A DNA stretch of 64,000 bases from Nocardia nova SH22a (GCF_000523235.1 NZ_CP006850.1:4650001-4714000), one strand, 5' to 3'. Shown: positions 30,679-40,663, numbered from the stretch's first letter. Numbers and translations are program-made. Notes: generated by a model from the sequence alone, not told the origin.

Positions 30679-32019
30679 TCAATCCCCGGCCGGTTCCGGC
30701 AGTGCCCGCGAGGCCGCCGGAACCGCCCGGGGATCGACCTCCCGCACCGGGCGCAGCGCGTGCCGGGGCGGGCGCGCCGCGACGGCCAGCACCACCGATC
30801 CGGCCAGCAATCCCGTCACCAGATGCACCGGGATCTCGTAGGAGTGCGTGGCGTCCACGATGCGCCCGGTCAGATACGGGCCGAGCCCGCCCATCGTTCC
30901 CGCCACCAGTTGCCCCGCGCCGAACGCCCGCGGGAAGTTACGCGCCCCGTAGTACCGGCCCAGGGCGACCGCGACCGTCGGCACCAGCATGCCGTACCCC
31001 GCGCCGAACAGGATCGAGTACGCGTACAGCGGCAGACTCGACCGCGCTGCCGCGAAGACGACCGACCCGGCCGTCATCGCCGCCGTCGACGCGATCAGCA
31101 CATAATAGGGACTGATCCGATCATTGAAGCGCGACAACAGGATTCCCGAACAGGCCGCCACCCCCGCGGCGATCCCCAGCGCACCGGAGGACACCTGCTC
31201 GCTCACCCCCACACTGCGCAGATACAGCACCTGATACGCGGCGTAGGTGCCCAATGACCACGCCTCGATACCGAAGACGACGAACAACATCCAGAACACC
31301 GGACTGCGCAGGATCCGGCGCACCGGCTGCTGCACCGTGCCGATCACATCCGTCCCACCGGCGGCCGGAATCTCCCGCCCGGCCACGCCGTCCACCCACT
31401 GCCCGGCCGAACGTGGATCGTCGCGCAGCCACAGCGCGGGCACCGCAAGAACCGCGATGATCACCGCGAGCGCGAACATCGCATGCCGCCAGCCCAGTTC
31501 GCGCACCAGCCATCCCATCAGCGGCGCGAAGATCAGCCCGCCGAATCCGGCGCCGGAGTTCACGAATCCCATCACCACCGCGCGCCGGCCCAGAAACCAC
31601 TTCTGCACCAGCGTCGCGGCCGGGGTGTATCCCATGAACGAGTCGGCCACGGTCAGCGCAATACCGAACACGATCATGAACTCGACCGGATTGCGGACCA
31701 GCCCGGTCAGCGCGGTGCACACGGCCGTGGTCGCCCCGCCGATCAGCACGATCGGCCGCACCCCGAATCGCGACACCAGCCACCCCGTCAAGGGGCCCAT
31801 CCCGGCCGAGAGCAGACCGCGCACGAGCAGTGCCGCGGACACCACGCCCAGGCTCCACCCGACGTCGGGCACCATCGCCGCCAGTAGCGGGCCGACCACG
31901 AAATAGACCGCGCCGACAGCGGTTCCGTACTGCAGGAACGCGATCGCGCCCTGCCGGTATCCGGCGAAGGTGATCAGATCGGAGAAGCGGAAGCGGGGGG
32001 TCGCGACGACGACGGGCAC
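30679..32019 (-). CDS. MFS transporter, oxalate/formate-antiporter-like
   Basis: A 446-residue transporter with about twelve membrane helices. The central pattern of a long N-terminal half, cytoplasmic loop (LRDDPRSAGQWVDGVAGRE) and a second half beginning SPVFWMLFVVFGIEAW is typical of the OFA/monocarboxylate branch of the major facilitator superfamily; the GWLVSRFGVRP loop is the MFS signature between helices 2 and 3. GTG at 32019 is preceded by GGAGGAGG. It diverges from the 13-gene catabolic run across operator copy C, so it probably imports the substrate, an acid. Confidence 0.87.
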   Translation of the reverse strand: MPVVVATPRFRFSDLITFAGYRQGAIAFLQYGTAVGAVYFVVGPLLAAMVPDVGWSLGVVSAALLVRGLLSAGMGPLTGWLVSRFGVRPIVLIGGATTAVCTALTGLVRNPVEFMIVFGIALTVADSFMGYTPAATLVQKWFLGRRAVVMGFVNSGAGFGGLIFAPLMGWLVRELGWRHAMFALAVIIAVLAVPALWLRDDPRSAGQWVDGVAGREIPAAGGTDVIGTVQQPVRRILRSPVFWMLFVVFGIEAWSLGTYAAYQVLYLRSVGVSEQVSSGALGIAAGVAACSGILLSRFNDRISPYYVLIASTAAMTAGSVVFAAARSSLPLYAYSILFGAGYGMLVPTVAVALGRYYGARNFPRAFGAGQLVAGTMGGLGPYLTGRIVDATHSYEIPVHLVTGLLAGSVVLAVAARPPRHALRPVREVDPRAVPAASRALPEPAGD

Positions 32020-32081
32020 GATGAGCCTCCTCCCCCGCGGACGACGTCGCCGCAGGTGATGATCGATGGCCCGCGCATGCT

Positions 32082-32138
32082 ACGTCAATCCTTGTAATGA
32101 TAACAACACTTGAATGCTAGCTAAGTGAGAACTACGCT
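32082..32138. promoter_or_regulatory. shared operator element, copy C, with catabolic promoter
   Basis: TCAATCCTTGTAATGAT (32085-32101) followed by AACAACACTTGAATGC aligns over about 30 bases with copy B and, in the palindrome, with copy A. TTGAAT at 32110-32115 and TACGCT at 32133-32138, 17 bases apart, could be the -35/-10 of the rightward run starting at 32291. It sits between the divergent MFS gene and that run. Confidence 0.6.
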
Positions 32139-32290
32139 CTCCACTTACGAGAAGGTGCGCTACATCACCATCGTCCCGCGCGGGACACGGTGATGCCGCC
32201 CGTTCGGCGATTTCGCCTCGCCGACGCATTTCCCGAGCAGTGCCGACCGATTCCGAACGAACCGTTCCCGAGCAGTACGGAGGCTTCGCG

Positions 32291-33886
32291 GTGACTCCAC
32301 CCGCGCGCTACATCACCACCACCGCAGCGAATGTGGCCGACGGGTGGGCCCTGCGACGGGTCACCGCGCCCAGCCGATTGTTCGGCGCCAACGGCATTCG
32401 CACCGGCGCCGACGGCCGCATCTACATCGCCCAGGTCGCGGGCAGCCAGATCAGCGCCCTCGATCCCGATACCGGCGACCTCGAGACGATCAGCGCGATG
32501 GGCAGCGAGGTGGTGGCGCCCGACGACATCGCCTTCGCACCCGACGGCGACCTGTACATCACCGAGTACTACGACGGACGGATCAGCGTCCGCGACGCGG
32601 GCGGCGCGACCCGGGTGCTGCGCGACGACATTCCCGGCGCCAACGGCATCACGTTCCATCAGGGGCGGTTGTTCGTCGACGAGTGCCGCCCGGGCGGACG
32701 GCTCATGGAACTCGATCTCGCCGGTGGCGCGCCCCGGATCCTGCTCGACAATCTCCCGATGCCCAATGCGCTCGAGGTCGGGCCGGACGGCAAGTTGTAC
32801 TACCCGCTGCTGGGCAGTAACGAGATCTGGCGCATCGATCCCGAGGGCGGTGAGCCCGAGCGGGTCGCGGCCGATCTCGGCGGCCCGGACGCGGTGAAAT
32901 TCGACGCGGCGGGCAATATCGTGTCCACCCAGGTCGCCACCGGCGAGGTGCTGCGCATCGATCCGCGCAGCGGTGAGCGGACCGTACTGGCGACCGTCGG
33001 CCCGGGGCTGGACAATCTGACCTTCGTCGACGGGCGCCTGTTCGTCTCCGGCTTCACCGGCAGCATCACCGAGATCCTGGGCGGCGGCCGGACCCGCACC
33101 GCGCTGGCCGACGGCCTGACCTGGCCGCTGGATCTGACCGTGGGCGCCGACGGCACCCTCTACATCGCCGACGGCACCTTCCTGCTCGCGGTGCCGCCGG
33201 GTGGTGAGATCCACACCGCGGGAATGCTTTTCAGCCCCGGATATCCGGGCTACATCCGCGGCATCACCGCGGTGGGCGACGATGAGTTCATCGTCACCGG
33301 CAACGGATCGGTGTCGCGCTATCGCCCCGGCGCCGCCGAGAGCGAGGTGCTGTTCGACGGGCTCGATCAGCTCTACGGCGTGGCGGTCTCGGCGCGCGGC
33401 ACCGTCGCGGTCGCCGACCTCGGCACCGGATCGGTGCACGCGGTGCGATCCGGCGGCTCGGAGGTACTGGCCCGGGGTCTGCACGATCCGATGGGCGTGG
33501 CGTTCACCGCGAACGGCACCTGCCTGGTCGCCGAGGCCGGCGCCGGGCGCGTGGTCGCCGTGGACGGCTCCGCGGTCGACACCGTGGTCGACGGCCTGCG
33601 GACCCCGCACGGGCTCGCGGTCCACGACGATCTGCTCTACGTCGTCGACGTGGGTGACCGGACCTTGATCGAGGTCGATCCGAAAACCGGTGCGCGGCAG
33701 GTGATCGCGAAACACCTGCCGGTGGGAGCCCCGGCCGGGGTGACACCGAAACCGCTCAAGGGCCTGCTGCCCTTCTCCGGCCCGCAGGGACCGTTCACCG
33801 GACTCGCCGCCGGACCGGACGGGACGCTGTACATATCCGGAGATGCCGAGGGCAGCGTGCTCGCCGTCCGGCGCGAGGAGCGGTGA
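32291..33886 (+). CDS. SMP-30/NHL-type beta-propeller, lactonase-like
   Basis: A 531-residue beta-propeller. At least eight copies of a blade motif are visible, each resembling GADGRIYIAQ...ISALDPDTGD or APDGDLYITEYYDGRISVRD, and calcium- or metal-binding acidic residues occur as in SMP-30/gluconolactonase proteins (PGANGITFHQGRLFVDECRPGGR). It is longer than the 300-residue SMP-30 family, so it may contain extra blades. I chose GTG at 32291 because CGGAGG precedes it; an in-frame GTG at 32240 has none. No signal peptide. In an operon with a Baeyer-Villiger monooxygenase, a lactone-opening role is attractive but inferred. Confidence 0.78.
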   Translation: MTPPARYITTTAANVADGWALRRVTAPSRLFGANGIRTGADGRIYIAQVAGSQISALDPDTGDLETISAMGSEVVAPDDIAFAPDGDLYITEYYDGRISVRDAGGATRVLRDDIPGANGITFHQGRLFVDECRPGGRLMELDLAGGAPRILLDNLPMPNALEVGPDGKLYYPLLGSNEIWRIDPEGGEPERVAADLGGPDAVKFDAAGNIVSTQVATGEVLRIDPRSGERTVLATVGPGLDNLTFVDGRLFVSGFTGSITEILGGGRTRTALADGLTWPLDLTVGADGTLYIADGTFLLAVPPGGEIHTAGMLFSPGYPGYIRGITAVGDDEFIVTGNGSVSRYRPGAAESEVLFDGLDQLYGVAVSARGTVAVADLGTGSVHAVRSGGSEVLARGLHDPMGVAFTANGTCLVAEAGAGRVVAVDGSAVDTVVDGLRTPHGLAVHDDLLYVVDVGDRTLIEVDPKTGARQVIAKHLPVGAPAGVTPKPLKGLLPFSGPQGPFTGLAAGPDGTLYISGDAEGSVLAVRREER

Positions 33887-33890
33887 GCGT

Positions 33891-34739
33891 ATGAGCCTCG
33901 ACGACTTCTTCGGACTGGACGGGCGCGTCGTCATCGTCTCGGGGGCCAGCGGGGGCGGTATCGGCACCGCGGTCGCCCGGCGCATCGCCGAGGCGGGCGC
34001 GCACGTGATCGCCGTGGGCCGCTCCGCCGAGAAACTCGACATCGACATCGCACCCCTTGCCGCACAAGGACTTCCGATCACGCCGGTGGCCGCCGACGCC
34101 ACGACCGACGATGGGATCGCGACCGTCCTCGAGCAGGCCCGCCGCGCCGACGGGCAGCTCTACGGGCTGGTCAACATCGCCGGTGGGGCGGCGCCGGCGA
34201 CCTGGATGCCGGCCACCCGGGTCACCCGCGCCGACTGGCGGGCGCTGCTGGAGTGGAACCTCGAGACGATGTTCTTCTTCAGCCAGGCGGTCGCCGCCGA
34301 GCTGAAATCCACCGGCCGCCCGGGCTCGATCGTGTCGCTGTCCTCGATCAGCGGTATGAACGCCGCACCGTTCCACATCGCCTACGGCACCGCGAAAGCC
34401 GCACTCGTCGCCGCCACCCGGACACTCGCCGCGGAACTGGCACTGGACGGTATCCGGGTCAACGCGGTCGCGCCGGGCGTCACCGCCACCCCGGCCTCGG
34501 GCACCTACGTCGGCGCCGATCCCGGCCGCGACCGCCGGGCCATCGCGATGGGGCGCCGGGCCCGCCCCGAGGAACAGGCCGGGCCCATCCTGTTCCTGCT
34601 GTCCGAACTGTCCAGCTACATCACCGGGCAGACGGTGCTGGTGGACGGCGGGCTGAACCTCAAATGGACCCATCTGGGTGCGGACAACACGTCGCTGTTC
34701 CTCGAGGACGACGGGTTCCGCGCCGCCATCACCCGCTGA
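33891..34739 (+). CDS. short-chain dehydrogenase/reductase
   Basis: A 282-residue SDR with SGASGGGIG near residue 20 (one residue longer than usual), NIAGG near residue 95, SSISG and the catalytic YGTAK near residue 165, and TVLVDGG near the end, with an extra C-terminal tail of about 25 residues. It should oxidise a ring alcohol to a ketone, which is the step needed before Baeyer-Villiger oxidation (inference). Only 4 bases separate it from the beta-propeller gene, and GAGGAG precedes the ATG. Confidence 0.88.
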   Translation: MSLDDFFGLDGRVVIVSGASGGGIGTAVARRIAEAGAHVIAVGRSAEKLDIDIAPLAAQGLPITPVAADATTDDGIATVLEQARRADGQLYGLVNIAGGAAPATWMPATRVTRADWRALLEWNLETMFFFSQAVAAELKSTGRPGSIVSLSSISGMNAAPFHIAYGTAKAALVAATRTLAAELALDGIRVNAVAPGVTATPASGTYVGADPGRDRRAIAMGRRARPEEQAGPILFLLSELSSYITGQTVLVDGGLNLKWTHLGADNTSLFLEDDGFRAAITR

Positions 34740-34759
34740 GACGCCGTGGAGGAGAAATC

Positions 34760-36136
34760 ATGACCGATATCGCCGACAGCACCACCGAAACGGCTGCGGC
34801 GCAACCGTTGTCGACACCGAAGACGATCGGTGTCGATGCCTATATCTCCCCCGAATACGCCCGTGCCGAGGCCGACAGGCTGTGGGCGAAGGTCTGGCAG
34901 CAGGTCTGCCGGGTGGAGGAGCTTCCGCGCGTCGGCGATTTCCTGACCTACGAGATCGCCGCCGACTCGATTCTCGTGGTCCGCACCGCCCCCGACACCC
35001 TGCGCGCCTATCACAACGTCTGCGCCCATCGCGGCCGCCGCCTGGTCGACACCCCGCCCGGCGCGCACGACGCGCACGGTCAGCGCAAGCAGTTCGTGTG
35101 CGGATTCCACGGCTGGCGCTACGACCTGGAGGGCCGCAACACCTTCGTGCCCGAGCGCGGCGACTGGCCGTGCGGGCTCACCGAGCGCAACGACGGACTG
35201 CCGCCGGTGCGCATCGACACCTGGGGCGGCTGGGTCTGGATCAATCTCGACCCCGACTGCGGGCCACTGCGCGACTACCTCGAACCCGCCGCGTCCCTGC
35301 TGGATCCGTTCCAGCTGGAGAACATGCGCTACCGGTGGCGGCGCTGGCTGACCTTCGACTGCAACTGGAAGGTCGCCTTCGAGGCGTTCATGGAGACCTA
35401 TCACGTGCCCTACACCCATCCGGAGTTCATGAACTTCGGAAACTTCCTCGGGTGGGGACGCGCGCAGGGCCGGCACAGCAATATCGGCTACGACGCGCCG
35501 AAGGGAATGGAGGAGAACCAGGGCAAGCTGCGGATCGGCGCCGGACCCGACGCCCGGCTCTCGACGGCGCAGTTGCAGAACTTCACCTGGGACAACGCCA
35601 ACACCAACACCACCGAGACCATGGTGGCGGTGGCCAACCGGCTGGAAGGCGAACTGCCCGCCGACACCCCGCCCGATCAGGTGATGCGGTACTGGCTCGA
35701 CACCTGCCGCAAGGAGGACGCCGAGCGCGGGGTGATCTGGCCGACGGTGGATCCGAAGATCGTCGCCGAGGCCGGGACCGCCTGGCAGATCTTCCCCAAC
35801 TTCCAGATCGGGCACGCGCTCAACAACATGCTGTGCTACCGGTTCCGGCCGTACGGCCACGATCCGGACAAGTGCGTCTTCGAGGCCGCGGTCTTCGAAT
35901 TGTTCCCGCCCGGAGAGGAACCGGAGACCGAATGGGTCTACACCCCGGTCGGTGATCCCGGCTGGCGCACGGTGCTGCCGCAGGATTTCGACAATATGGC
36001 GGCGGTGCAGCAGGGCATGAAATCGCGCGGGTTCTCCGGGCCGAAACCCAATCCGTATCGCGAGCGCACGATCGTCAACCTGCACCACAACCTCGCGACA
36101 TACATGGGCACCGGCGAACCCACCGACCTCGTCTGA
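34760..36136 (+). CDS. Rieske non-heme iron oxygenase, alpha subunit
   Basis: A 458-residue ring-hydroxylating oxygenase. The Rieske cluster ligands are Cys88-x-His90 (CAHRGRR) and Cys114-x2-His117 (CGFHGW); the 23 residues between them exceed the usual 15-17 because of a small insertion. The mononuclear iron site is marked by YHVPYTHPEF near residue 220 (His-x4-His). Electrons must come from a ferredoxin/reductase that is not encoded in this window. The ATG is preceded by GGAGGAG. It is probably the first oxygenation step of the pathway; steroid- or terpenoid-hydroxylating monooxygenases have a similar arrangement, so substrate is open. Confidence 0.9.
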   Translation: MTDIADSTTETAAAQPLSTPKTIGVDAYISPEYARAEADRLWAKVWQQVCRVEELPRVGDFLTYEIAADSILVVRTAPDTLRAYHNVCAHRGRRLVDTPPGAHDAHGQRKQFVCGFHGWRYDLEGRNTFVPERGDWPCGLTERNDGLPPVRIDTWGGWVWINLDPDCGPLRDYLEPAASLLDPFQLENMRYRWRRWLTFDCNWKVAFEAFMETYHVPYTHPEFMNFGNFLGWGRAQGRHSNIGYDAPKGMEENQGKLRIGAGPDARLSTAQLQNFTWDNANTNTTETMVAVANRLEGELPADTPPDQVMRYWLDTCRKEDAERGVIWPTVDPKIVAEAGTAWQIFPNFQIGHALNNMLCYRFRPYGHDPDKCVFEAAVFELFPPGEEPETEWVYTPVGDPGWRTVLPQDFDNMAAVQQGMKSRGFSGPKPNPYRERTIVNLHHNLATYMGTGEPTDLV

Positions 36137-36169
36137 CCCGATTCTCCTTCAGTCACAAGGACTTTTCGA

Positions 36170-37993
36170 ATGAAACCCTGTTCCCCGACCGAGACCCCCG
36201 AGGTCGACAAAGAGGCGCTGCGCCGCAAGTATCTCGCCGAGCGCGACAAGCGCCTGCGACCGGAAGGACAGCAGCAGTACCTCGAGGCCGACAACGAATT
36301 CGCCGACTTCTACGAGGCGGATCCGCATCTGCCGGTCACGCCCCGCGAGCCGATCGACGCCGATATCGAGGTGGCGATCCTCGGCGGCGGATTCGCCGGT
36401 CTCATCGCGGGACATCGCCTGCAGCAGGCCGGAGTCGAGGATTTCCGGTTCATCGAACTCGGCGGCGATTTCGGCGGAGTCTGGTACTGGAATCGCTATC
36501 CGGGAATCCAGATCGATTCCGACGCCTACTGTTATCTGCCGCTGCTCGAGGAAACCGGGTTCATCCCGAAGGAGAAGTTCTCCCACGGCGACGAATGCTA
36601 CGAGCACGCCCAGCGCATCGGAAAACACTTCGGCTTCTACGACAAGGCGATCTTCCACACCTTGGTGCGATCGCTGGAGTGGGACGAGGACATCTCGCGG
36701 TGGCGCATCACCACCAACCGCGGCGACGATATCCGCGCCCGCTATCTGATCATGTGCCAGGGGCCCTACAACCGGCCGAAACTCCCCGGCATTCCGGGTA
36801 TCACCGATTTCGAGGGTCATACCTTCCACACCGCGCGCTGGGACTACGAGTACACCGGCGGTGATCTGCACGGTGGACTGGATCGCATCGCGGACAAGCG
36901 CATCGCCGTCATCGGCACGGGAGCCAGTGGGGTGCAGGCCATTCCGCATCTGGCGCGCGGCGCGCGGCATGTGACCGTATTCCAGCGCACGCCGTCCTAC
37001 ATCTTCGAACGCGACAATCACCCGACCGATCCGGACTGGGTGAAATCGCTGCAACCCGGATGGCGGACCGAGCGGCAACGCAATTTCCACAATGCCGCCT
37101 ACGCCTTCTACTCCCCCGGCGAACCGGATCTGATCTGCGACGGCTGGACCGAGGTCGCCCGCAATCTCGCCGCCAAACTCGACGCGACCGACGGCTGGGC
37201 CGCACTCGCGGATCCGGCGAAATTCCTCGAGCTCAAGGAGATCGAGGACTACCGGGCGATGGAGCGGCTGCGCAATCGGGTCTCCGAGATCGTCACCGAT
37301 CCCGAGACCGCGGAGAAGCTCAAGCCGTACTACCGCAATCTCTGCAAGCGCCCGGTGTTCAACGACGACTATCTGCCGACGTTCAACCGCGACAACGTGA
37401 CCCTGGTCGACGTCTCGGACACCAAGGGTGTCGAGCGCATCACCGACAAGGGCGTCGTCGCGGGCGGTGTCGAATACGAGGTGGACTGCATCGTGTTCGC
37501 CAGCGGATTCGAAATCACCACGGCGCTGGAACGCCAGTACGATATCGCTCCCTTCGCCGGACGCGGCGGTAAATCGCTGTACGAGCACTGGGGCAAGGGT
37601 TTCCGCACCCTGCACGGGATCATGGCGCACGGATTCCCGAACCACTTCGCCACCGGATTCATCCAGGGCGGCGTCACCGCGGCCACCACGCTCATGTACG
37701 AGCAGCAGGCCGATCACATCGCCTACATCATCGCCGCCGCCGCCGAGCGCGGCGCGACCCAGATCGAACCCACCGCCGAGGCCGAGGAGGCGTGGGTGCG
37801 GACCATCCGGGCCAATGCCTTCGACAACAGCACCTTCACCACCGAATGCACGCCCGGTTACTACAACAGCGAGGGCGAGCCCAACGGCCGCTCCTTCCTG
37901 GGCGATCCGTTCTGGGGCGGCTTCTACGTCCTCGAGGAGCTGCTGCAGGGCTGGCGCGATGCCGGTGACCTGGACGGCCTGGCGCTGAAATAG
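36170..37993 (+). CDS. Baeyer-Villiger-type flavin monooxygenase
   Basis: A 607-residue FAD- and NADPH-dependent monooxygenase. Seen: the FAD loop ILGGGFAGL near residue 70, WNRYPGIQIDSDAYCY, the Baeyer-Villiger fingerprint FEGHTFHTARWD near residue 217, and the NADPH loop VIGTGASGVQ near residue 250. An N-terminal extension of about 60 residues, typical of cyclopentadecanone- or steroid-monooxygenase-sized members, precedes the first Rossmann fold. It should convert a (cyclic) ketone into an ester or lactone. The run places it after the Rieske oxygenase and SDR and beside a propeller lactonase-like protein. Confidence 0.92.
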   Translation: MKPCSPTETPEVDKEALRRKYLAERDKRLRPEGQQQYLEADNEFADFYEADPHLPVTPREPIDADIEVAILGGGFAGLIAGHRLQQAGVEDFRFIELGGDFGGVWYWNRYPGIQIDSDAYCYLPLLEETGFIPKEKFSHGDECYEHAQRIGKHFGFYDKAIFHTLVRSLEWDEDISRWRITTNRGDDIRARYLIMCQGPYNRPKLPGIPGITDFEGHTFHTARWDYEYTGGDLHGGLDRIADKRIAVIGTGASGVQAIPHLARGARHVTVFQRTPSYIFERDNHPTDPDWVKSLQPGWRTERQRNFHNAAYAFYSPGEPDLICDGWTEVARNLAAKLDATDGWAALADPAKFLELKEIEDYRAMERLRNRVSEIVTDPETAEKLKPYYRNLCKRPVFNDDYLPTFNRDNVTLVDVSDTKGVERITDKGVVAGGVEYEVDCIVFASGFEITTALERQYDIAPFAGRGGKSLYEHWGKGFRTLHGIMAHGFPNHFATGFIQGGVTAATTLMYEQQADHIAYIIAAAAERGATQIEPTAEAEEAWVRTIRANAFDNSTFTTECTPGYYNSEGEPNGRSFLGDPFWGGFYVLEELLQGWRDAGDLDGLALK

Positions 37994-38025
37994 CCGCGAA
38001 ACCCCCGACGCGAGAGGACAATTCG

Positions 38026-38943
38026 TTGACCGAACTCAGATTCGACGACCGCGTCGCCGTGATCACCGGCGCCGGGCGCGGTCTCGGCCGCGCCTACGCG
38101 CTGCTGCTGGCCGGACTCGGCGCGCGGGTCGTGGTGAACGATCCCGGCGGCAGTATGCGCGGTGACAGCGCCGATGCCGGTGTCGCCGCCGAGGTGGTCG
38201 CCGAGATCGAGGCCGCCGGCGGCACCGCCGTGGCCTGTACCGAATCGGTGGCGACCCCGGCCGGTGGCCGCGGGATCGTCGAATCGGCGCTCGATCATTT
38301 CGGCCGCCTCGACATCCTCGTGCACAACGCGGGCACCGTGCGCTACGGCTCGCTGACCGAACTGACCTACGAGGATTTCGAGGCGGTCGTCGACGTGCAC
38401 CTGCGCGGCGCGTTCCACACGGTGCGCGCGGCGTTCCCGGTCATGAGCGCGGCCCGTTACGGGCGGGTGGTGCTGACCTCCTCGATCGGCGGCATCTACG
38501 GCAACCGGTCGGTCGCCAACTACGCGGTGGCCAAGGCGGGCATGATCGGGCTGTCGAATGTGGTGGCCCTCGAGGGCGCCGAGGTGGGGGTGCGGTCCAA
38601 CATCATCGTGCCCTCGGCAGTCACCCGGATGGCCGACGGTATCGACACCTCGGCCTATCCGGATATGCGGCCGGAACTCGTGGCTCCCGCGGTGGGCTAT
38701 CTCGCGCACGAATCCTGCACGCTCACCGGCGAATTGCTCGTCGCCATCGCCGGGCGCATCGCGCGGGCCTACCTCGCCGAAACGCCGGGCGTGTACCAGC
38801 CGTCCTGGACCGTCGACGAGGTCGCCGCCCGGATCGGCGACATCCGCGACACCGACAACTCATGGATCCTGCCGCCGCTGAGCGCGCATGCCGATCACAT
38901 CGGCCGCAGCTTCGCGATGGCCACAGAAGGGAAGCAACAGTGA
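38026..38943 (+). CDS. SDR of the multifunctional-enzyme type 2 (3-hydroxyacyl-CoA dehydrogenase-like)
   Basis: A 305-residue SDR. TGAGRGLGRAYA near residue 15, the nicotinamide-region VVNDPGG near residue 40, and catalytic TSSIGG...YAVAK near residue 160 match the dehydrogenase domain of peroxisomal MFE-2 and its bacterial homologues, which act on 3-hydroxyacyl-CoA. A C-terminal part of about 50 residues extends past the usual fold. The start is TTG at 38026 with GAGAGGA 8 bases before; no in-frame ATG or GTG is better placed. It overlaps the ThDP gene start (GTGA). Confidence 0.87.
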   Translation: MTELRFDDRVAVITGAGRGLGRAYALLLAGLGARVVVNDPGGSMRGDSADAGVAAEVVAEIEAAGGTAVACTESVATPAGGRGIVESALDHFGRLDILVHNAGTVRYGSLTELTYEDFEAVVDVHLRGAFHTVRAAFPVMSAARYGRVVLTSSIGGIYGNRSVANYAVAKAGMIGLSNVVALEGAEVGVRSNIIVPSAVTRMADGIDTSAYPDMRPELVAPAVGYLAHESCTLTGELLVAIAGRIARAYLAETPGVYQPSWTVDEVAARIGDIRDTDNSWILPPLSAHADHIGRSFAMATEGKQQ

Positions 38944-40640
38944 AGGTCTACGAACGCATCCTGGAACTCTTCGAGGCGGAGGGCATCAACACCCTGTTCG
39001 GGATTCCCGATCCCAATTTCGTGCACCTGTTCCATCTCGCCGAGGAGCGGGGCTGGAACGTGGTGGCGCCGCATCACGAGGAGTCGGCCGGGATGATGGC
39101 CGAGGGTGTGTCGCGGATGACGGGTAAGCCCGCGGTGTGTATCGGGACGCTGGGGCCGGGGATCGCGAATCTGGCGGGGTCGATCATGTGCGCCAAGGTG
39201 GAGAACACTCCGGTGATCTTCCTGGGCGGGCAGCGTGACCGGATCACCGAGCAGCGGGTGCGGCGCGGGCGGATCCAGTTCGTGCAGCAGGCGCCGTTGA
39301 TTGAGAACGCCGTGAAGTACAGCGCGAGTATCGAATACGCGGATCAGACCGACGAGATCATCCGCGAGGGCATCCGCAAGGCGGTGTCGGGGACGCCGGG
39401 ACCGGTGTACATCGAGTATCCGCAGCATGTGATCCAGGCCGAGCTGGATGTGCCCGAAGCGCTCCCGCCGCACCGCTACCGCCTGGTGGGCCAGACCGCG
39501 GGGCAGGACGCGGTGGCCGCCGCGGCCGAGGCGATCCGGACCGCGAAGCAGCCGATCCTGCTGATCGGTCACGGTGTGCACACCGCGCGGGCCGGAGAGT
39601 CGGTGAAGGAGCTGGCGGATCTGATGGCCGCACCGGTCATCCAGACCTCCGGCGGCACCTCGTATATCGCCGGACTCGAGGACCGCACCTTCCCCTACGG
39701 TTTCTCGCCGTCGGCCGTGGAGGCGGTGGTGGCCTCGGACCTGTGCCTGGCCATCGGCACCGAACTGGGCGAGCCCGTGCACTTCGGCCGCGGCCGGCAC
39801 TGGGTCGAGGGCGAGGCGAACCGGACCTGGATTCTGGTGGAACAGGATCCGTCCGCGATCGGGGTCAACCGGCCCATCGATGTGCCGCTCGTCGGCGATC
39901 TGCGCGCGATCGTGCCGCAGCTGGTGGAGGCCCTGCGCGATACCCCGCGCACCGCGACTCCGGAACTCGCGCAGTGGATCGAACGCGATGCCGCGCGCCT
40001 GGCGGAGCTGGCCGAGTCCGCGCCCAGCGGCATGAGCCCGGTCCATCCCGCCCGGATGATCGTGGAGGCCACGAAAGCCTTTCCCGCCGACGGGATCATG
40101 GCCCGCGACGGCGGCGCGACCACGATCTTCGGCTGGACCTACTCGCAGGCCAAGCCGCACGACGTGATGTGGAATCAGAACTTCGGGCATCTGGGCACCG
40201 GATTGCCCTATGCCATCGGCGCTTCGGTGGCCGAGGGCGGTAAGCGCCCGGTCATGCTCGTCACCGGTGACTCGTCGTTCCAGTTCCAGATCGCCGAACT
40301 CGAGACCGCGGTGCGGTTGAATCTGCCGCTGGTGTGCGTGGTGGGCGTCGACTACGCGTGGGGGCTGGAAGTCGGTGTGTACAAACGGACTTTCGGGCAC
40401 GGCTCGCGCGAGACGGGGGTGCACTGGAGCACCGGCACGCGACTGGACAAGGTCGCCGAGGGGTTCGGTTGCTACGGCGAGTACGTCGAACGCGACGAGG
40501 ACATCGCACCGGCCATCAAACGGGCGTACGCCAGCGGCAAGCCCGGCGTGATCCACGTCGCGGTCGATCCGAAGGCCAACTCCGAGGAGATGCCCAGCTA
40601 CGACGAATTCCGCACCTGGTACGCCGAAGGCCAGCAGTAG
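38940..40640 (+). CDS. thiamine-diphosphate-dependent lyase/decarboxylase
   Basis: A 566-residue enzyme of the acetolactate synthase/2-hydroxyacyl-CoA lyase/benzoylformate decarboxylase superfamily. The PYR domain carries the catalytic Glu in HHEESAGMMAEG near residue 48; the central domain has a regular Rossmann fold; the ThDP/Mg motif begins GDSSFQFQ near residue 440 and ends VVGVDYAWGLE, with Asp where most relatives have Asn. It lies directly before an aldehyde dehydrogenase gene, so C-C cleavage of a 2-hydroxyacyl-CoA or 2-keto acid to an aldehyde is plausible. Plain acetolactate synthase is unlikely in this context. Confidence 0.85.
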   Translation: MKVYERILELFEAEGINTLFGIPDPNFVHLFHLAEERGWNVVAPHHEESAGMMAEGVSRMTGKPAVCIGTLGPGIANLAGSIMCAKVENTPVIFLGGQRDRITEQRVRRGRIQFVQQAPLIENAVKYSASIEYADQTDEIIREGIRKAVSGTPGPVYIEYPQHVIQAELDVPEALPPHRYRLVGQTAGQDAVAAAAEAIRTAKQPILLIGHGVHTARAGESVKELADLMAAPVIQTSGGTSYIAGLEDRTFPYGFSPSAVEAVVASDLCLAIGTELGEPVHFGRGRHWVEGEANRTWILVEQDPSAIGVNRPIDVPLVGDLRAIVPQLVEALRDTPRTATPELAQWIERDAARLAELAESAPSGMSPVHPARMIVEATKAFPADGIMARDGGATTIFGWTYSQAKPHDVMWNQNFGHLGTGLPYAIGASVAEGGKRPVMLVTGDSSFQFQIAELETAVRLNLPLVCVVGVDYAWGLEVGVYKRTFGHGSRETGVHWSTGTRLDKVAEGFGCYGEYVERDEDIAPAIKRAYASGKPGVIHVAVDPKANSEEMPSYDEFRTWYAEGQQ

Positions 40641-40663
40641 GTCACGAGGAGGACGGACAGCTC

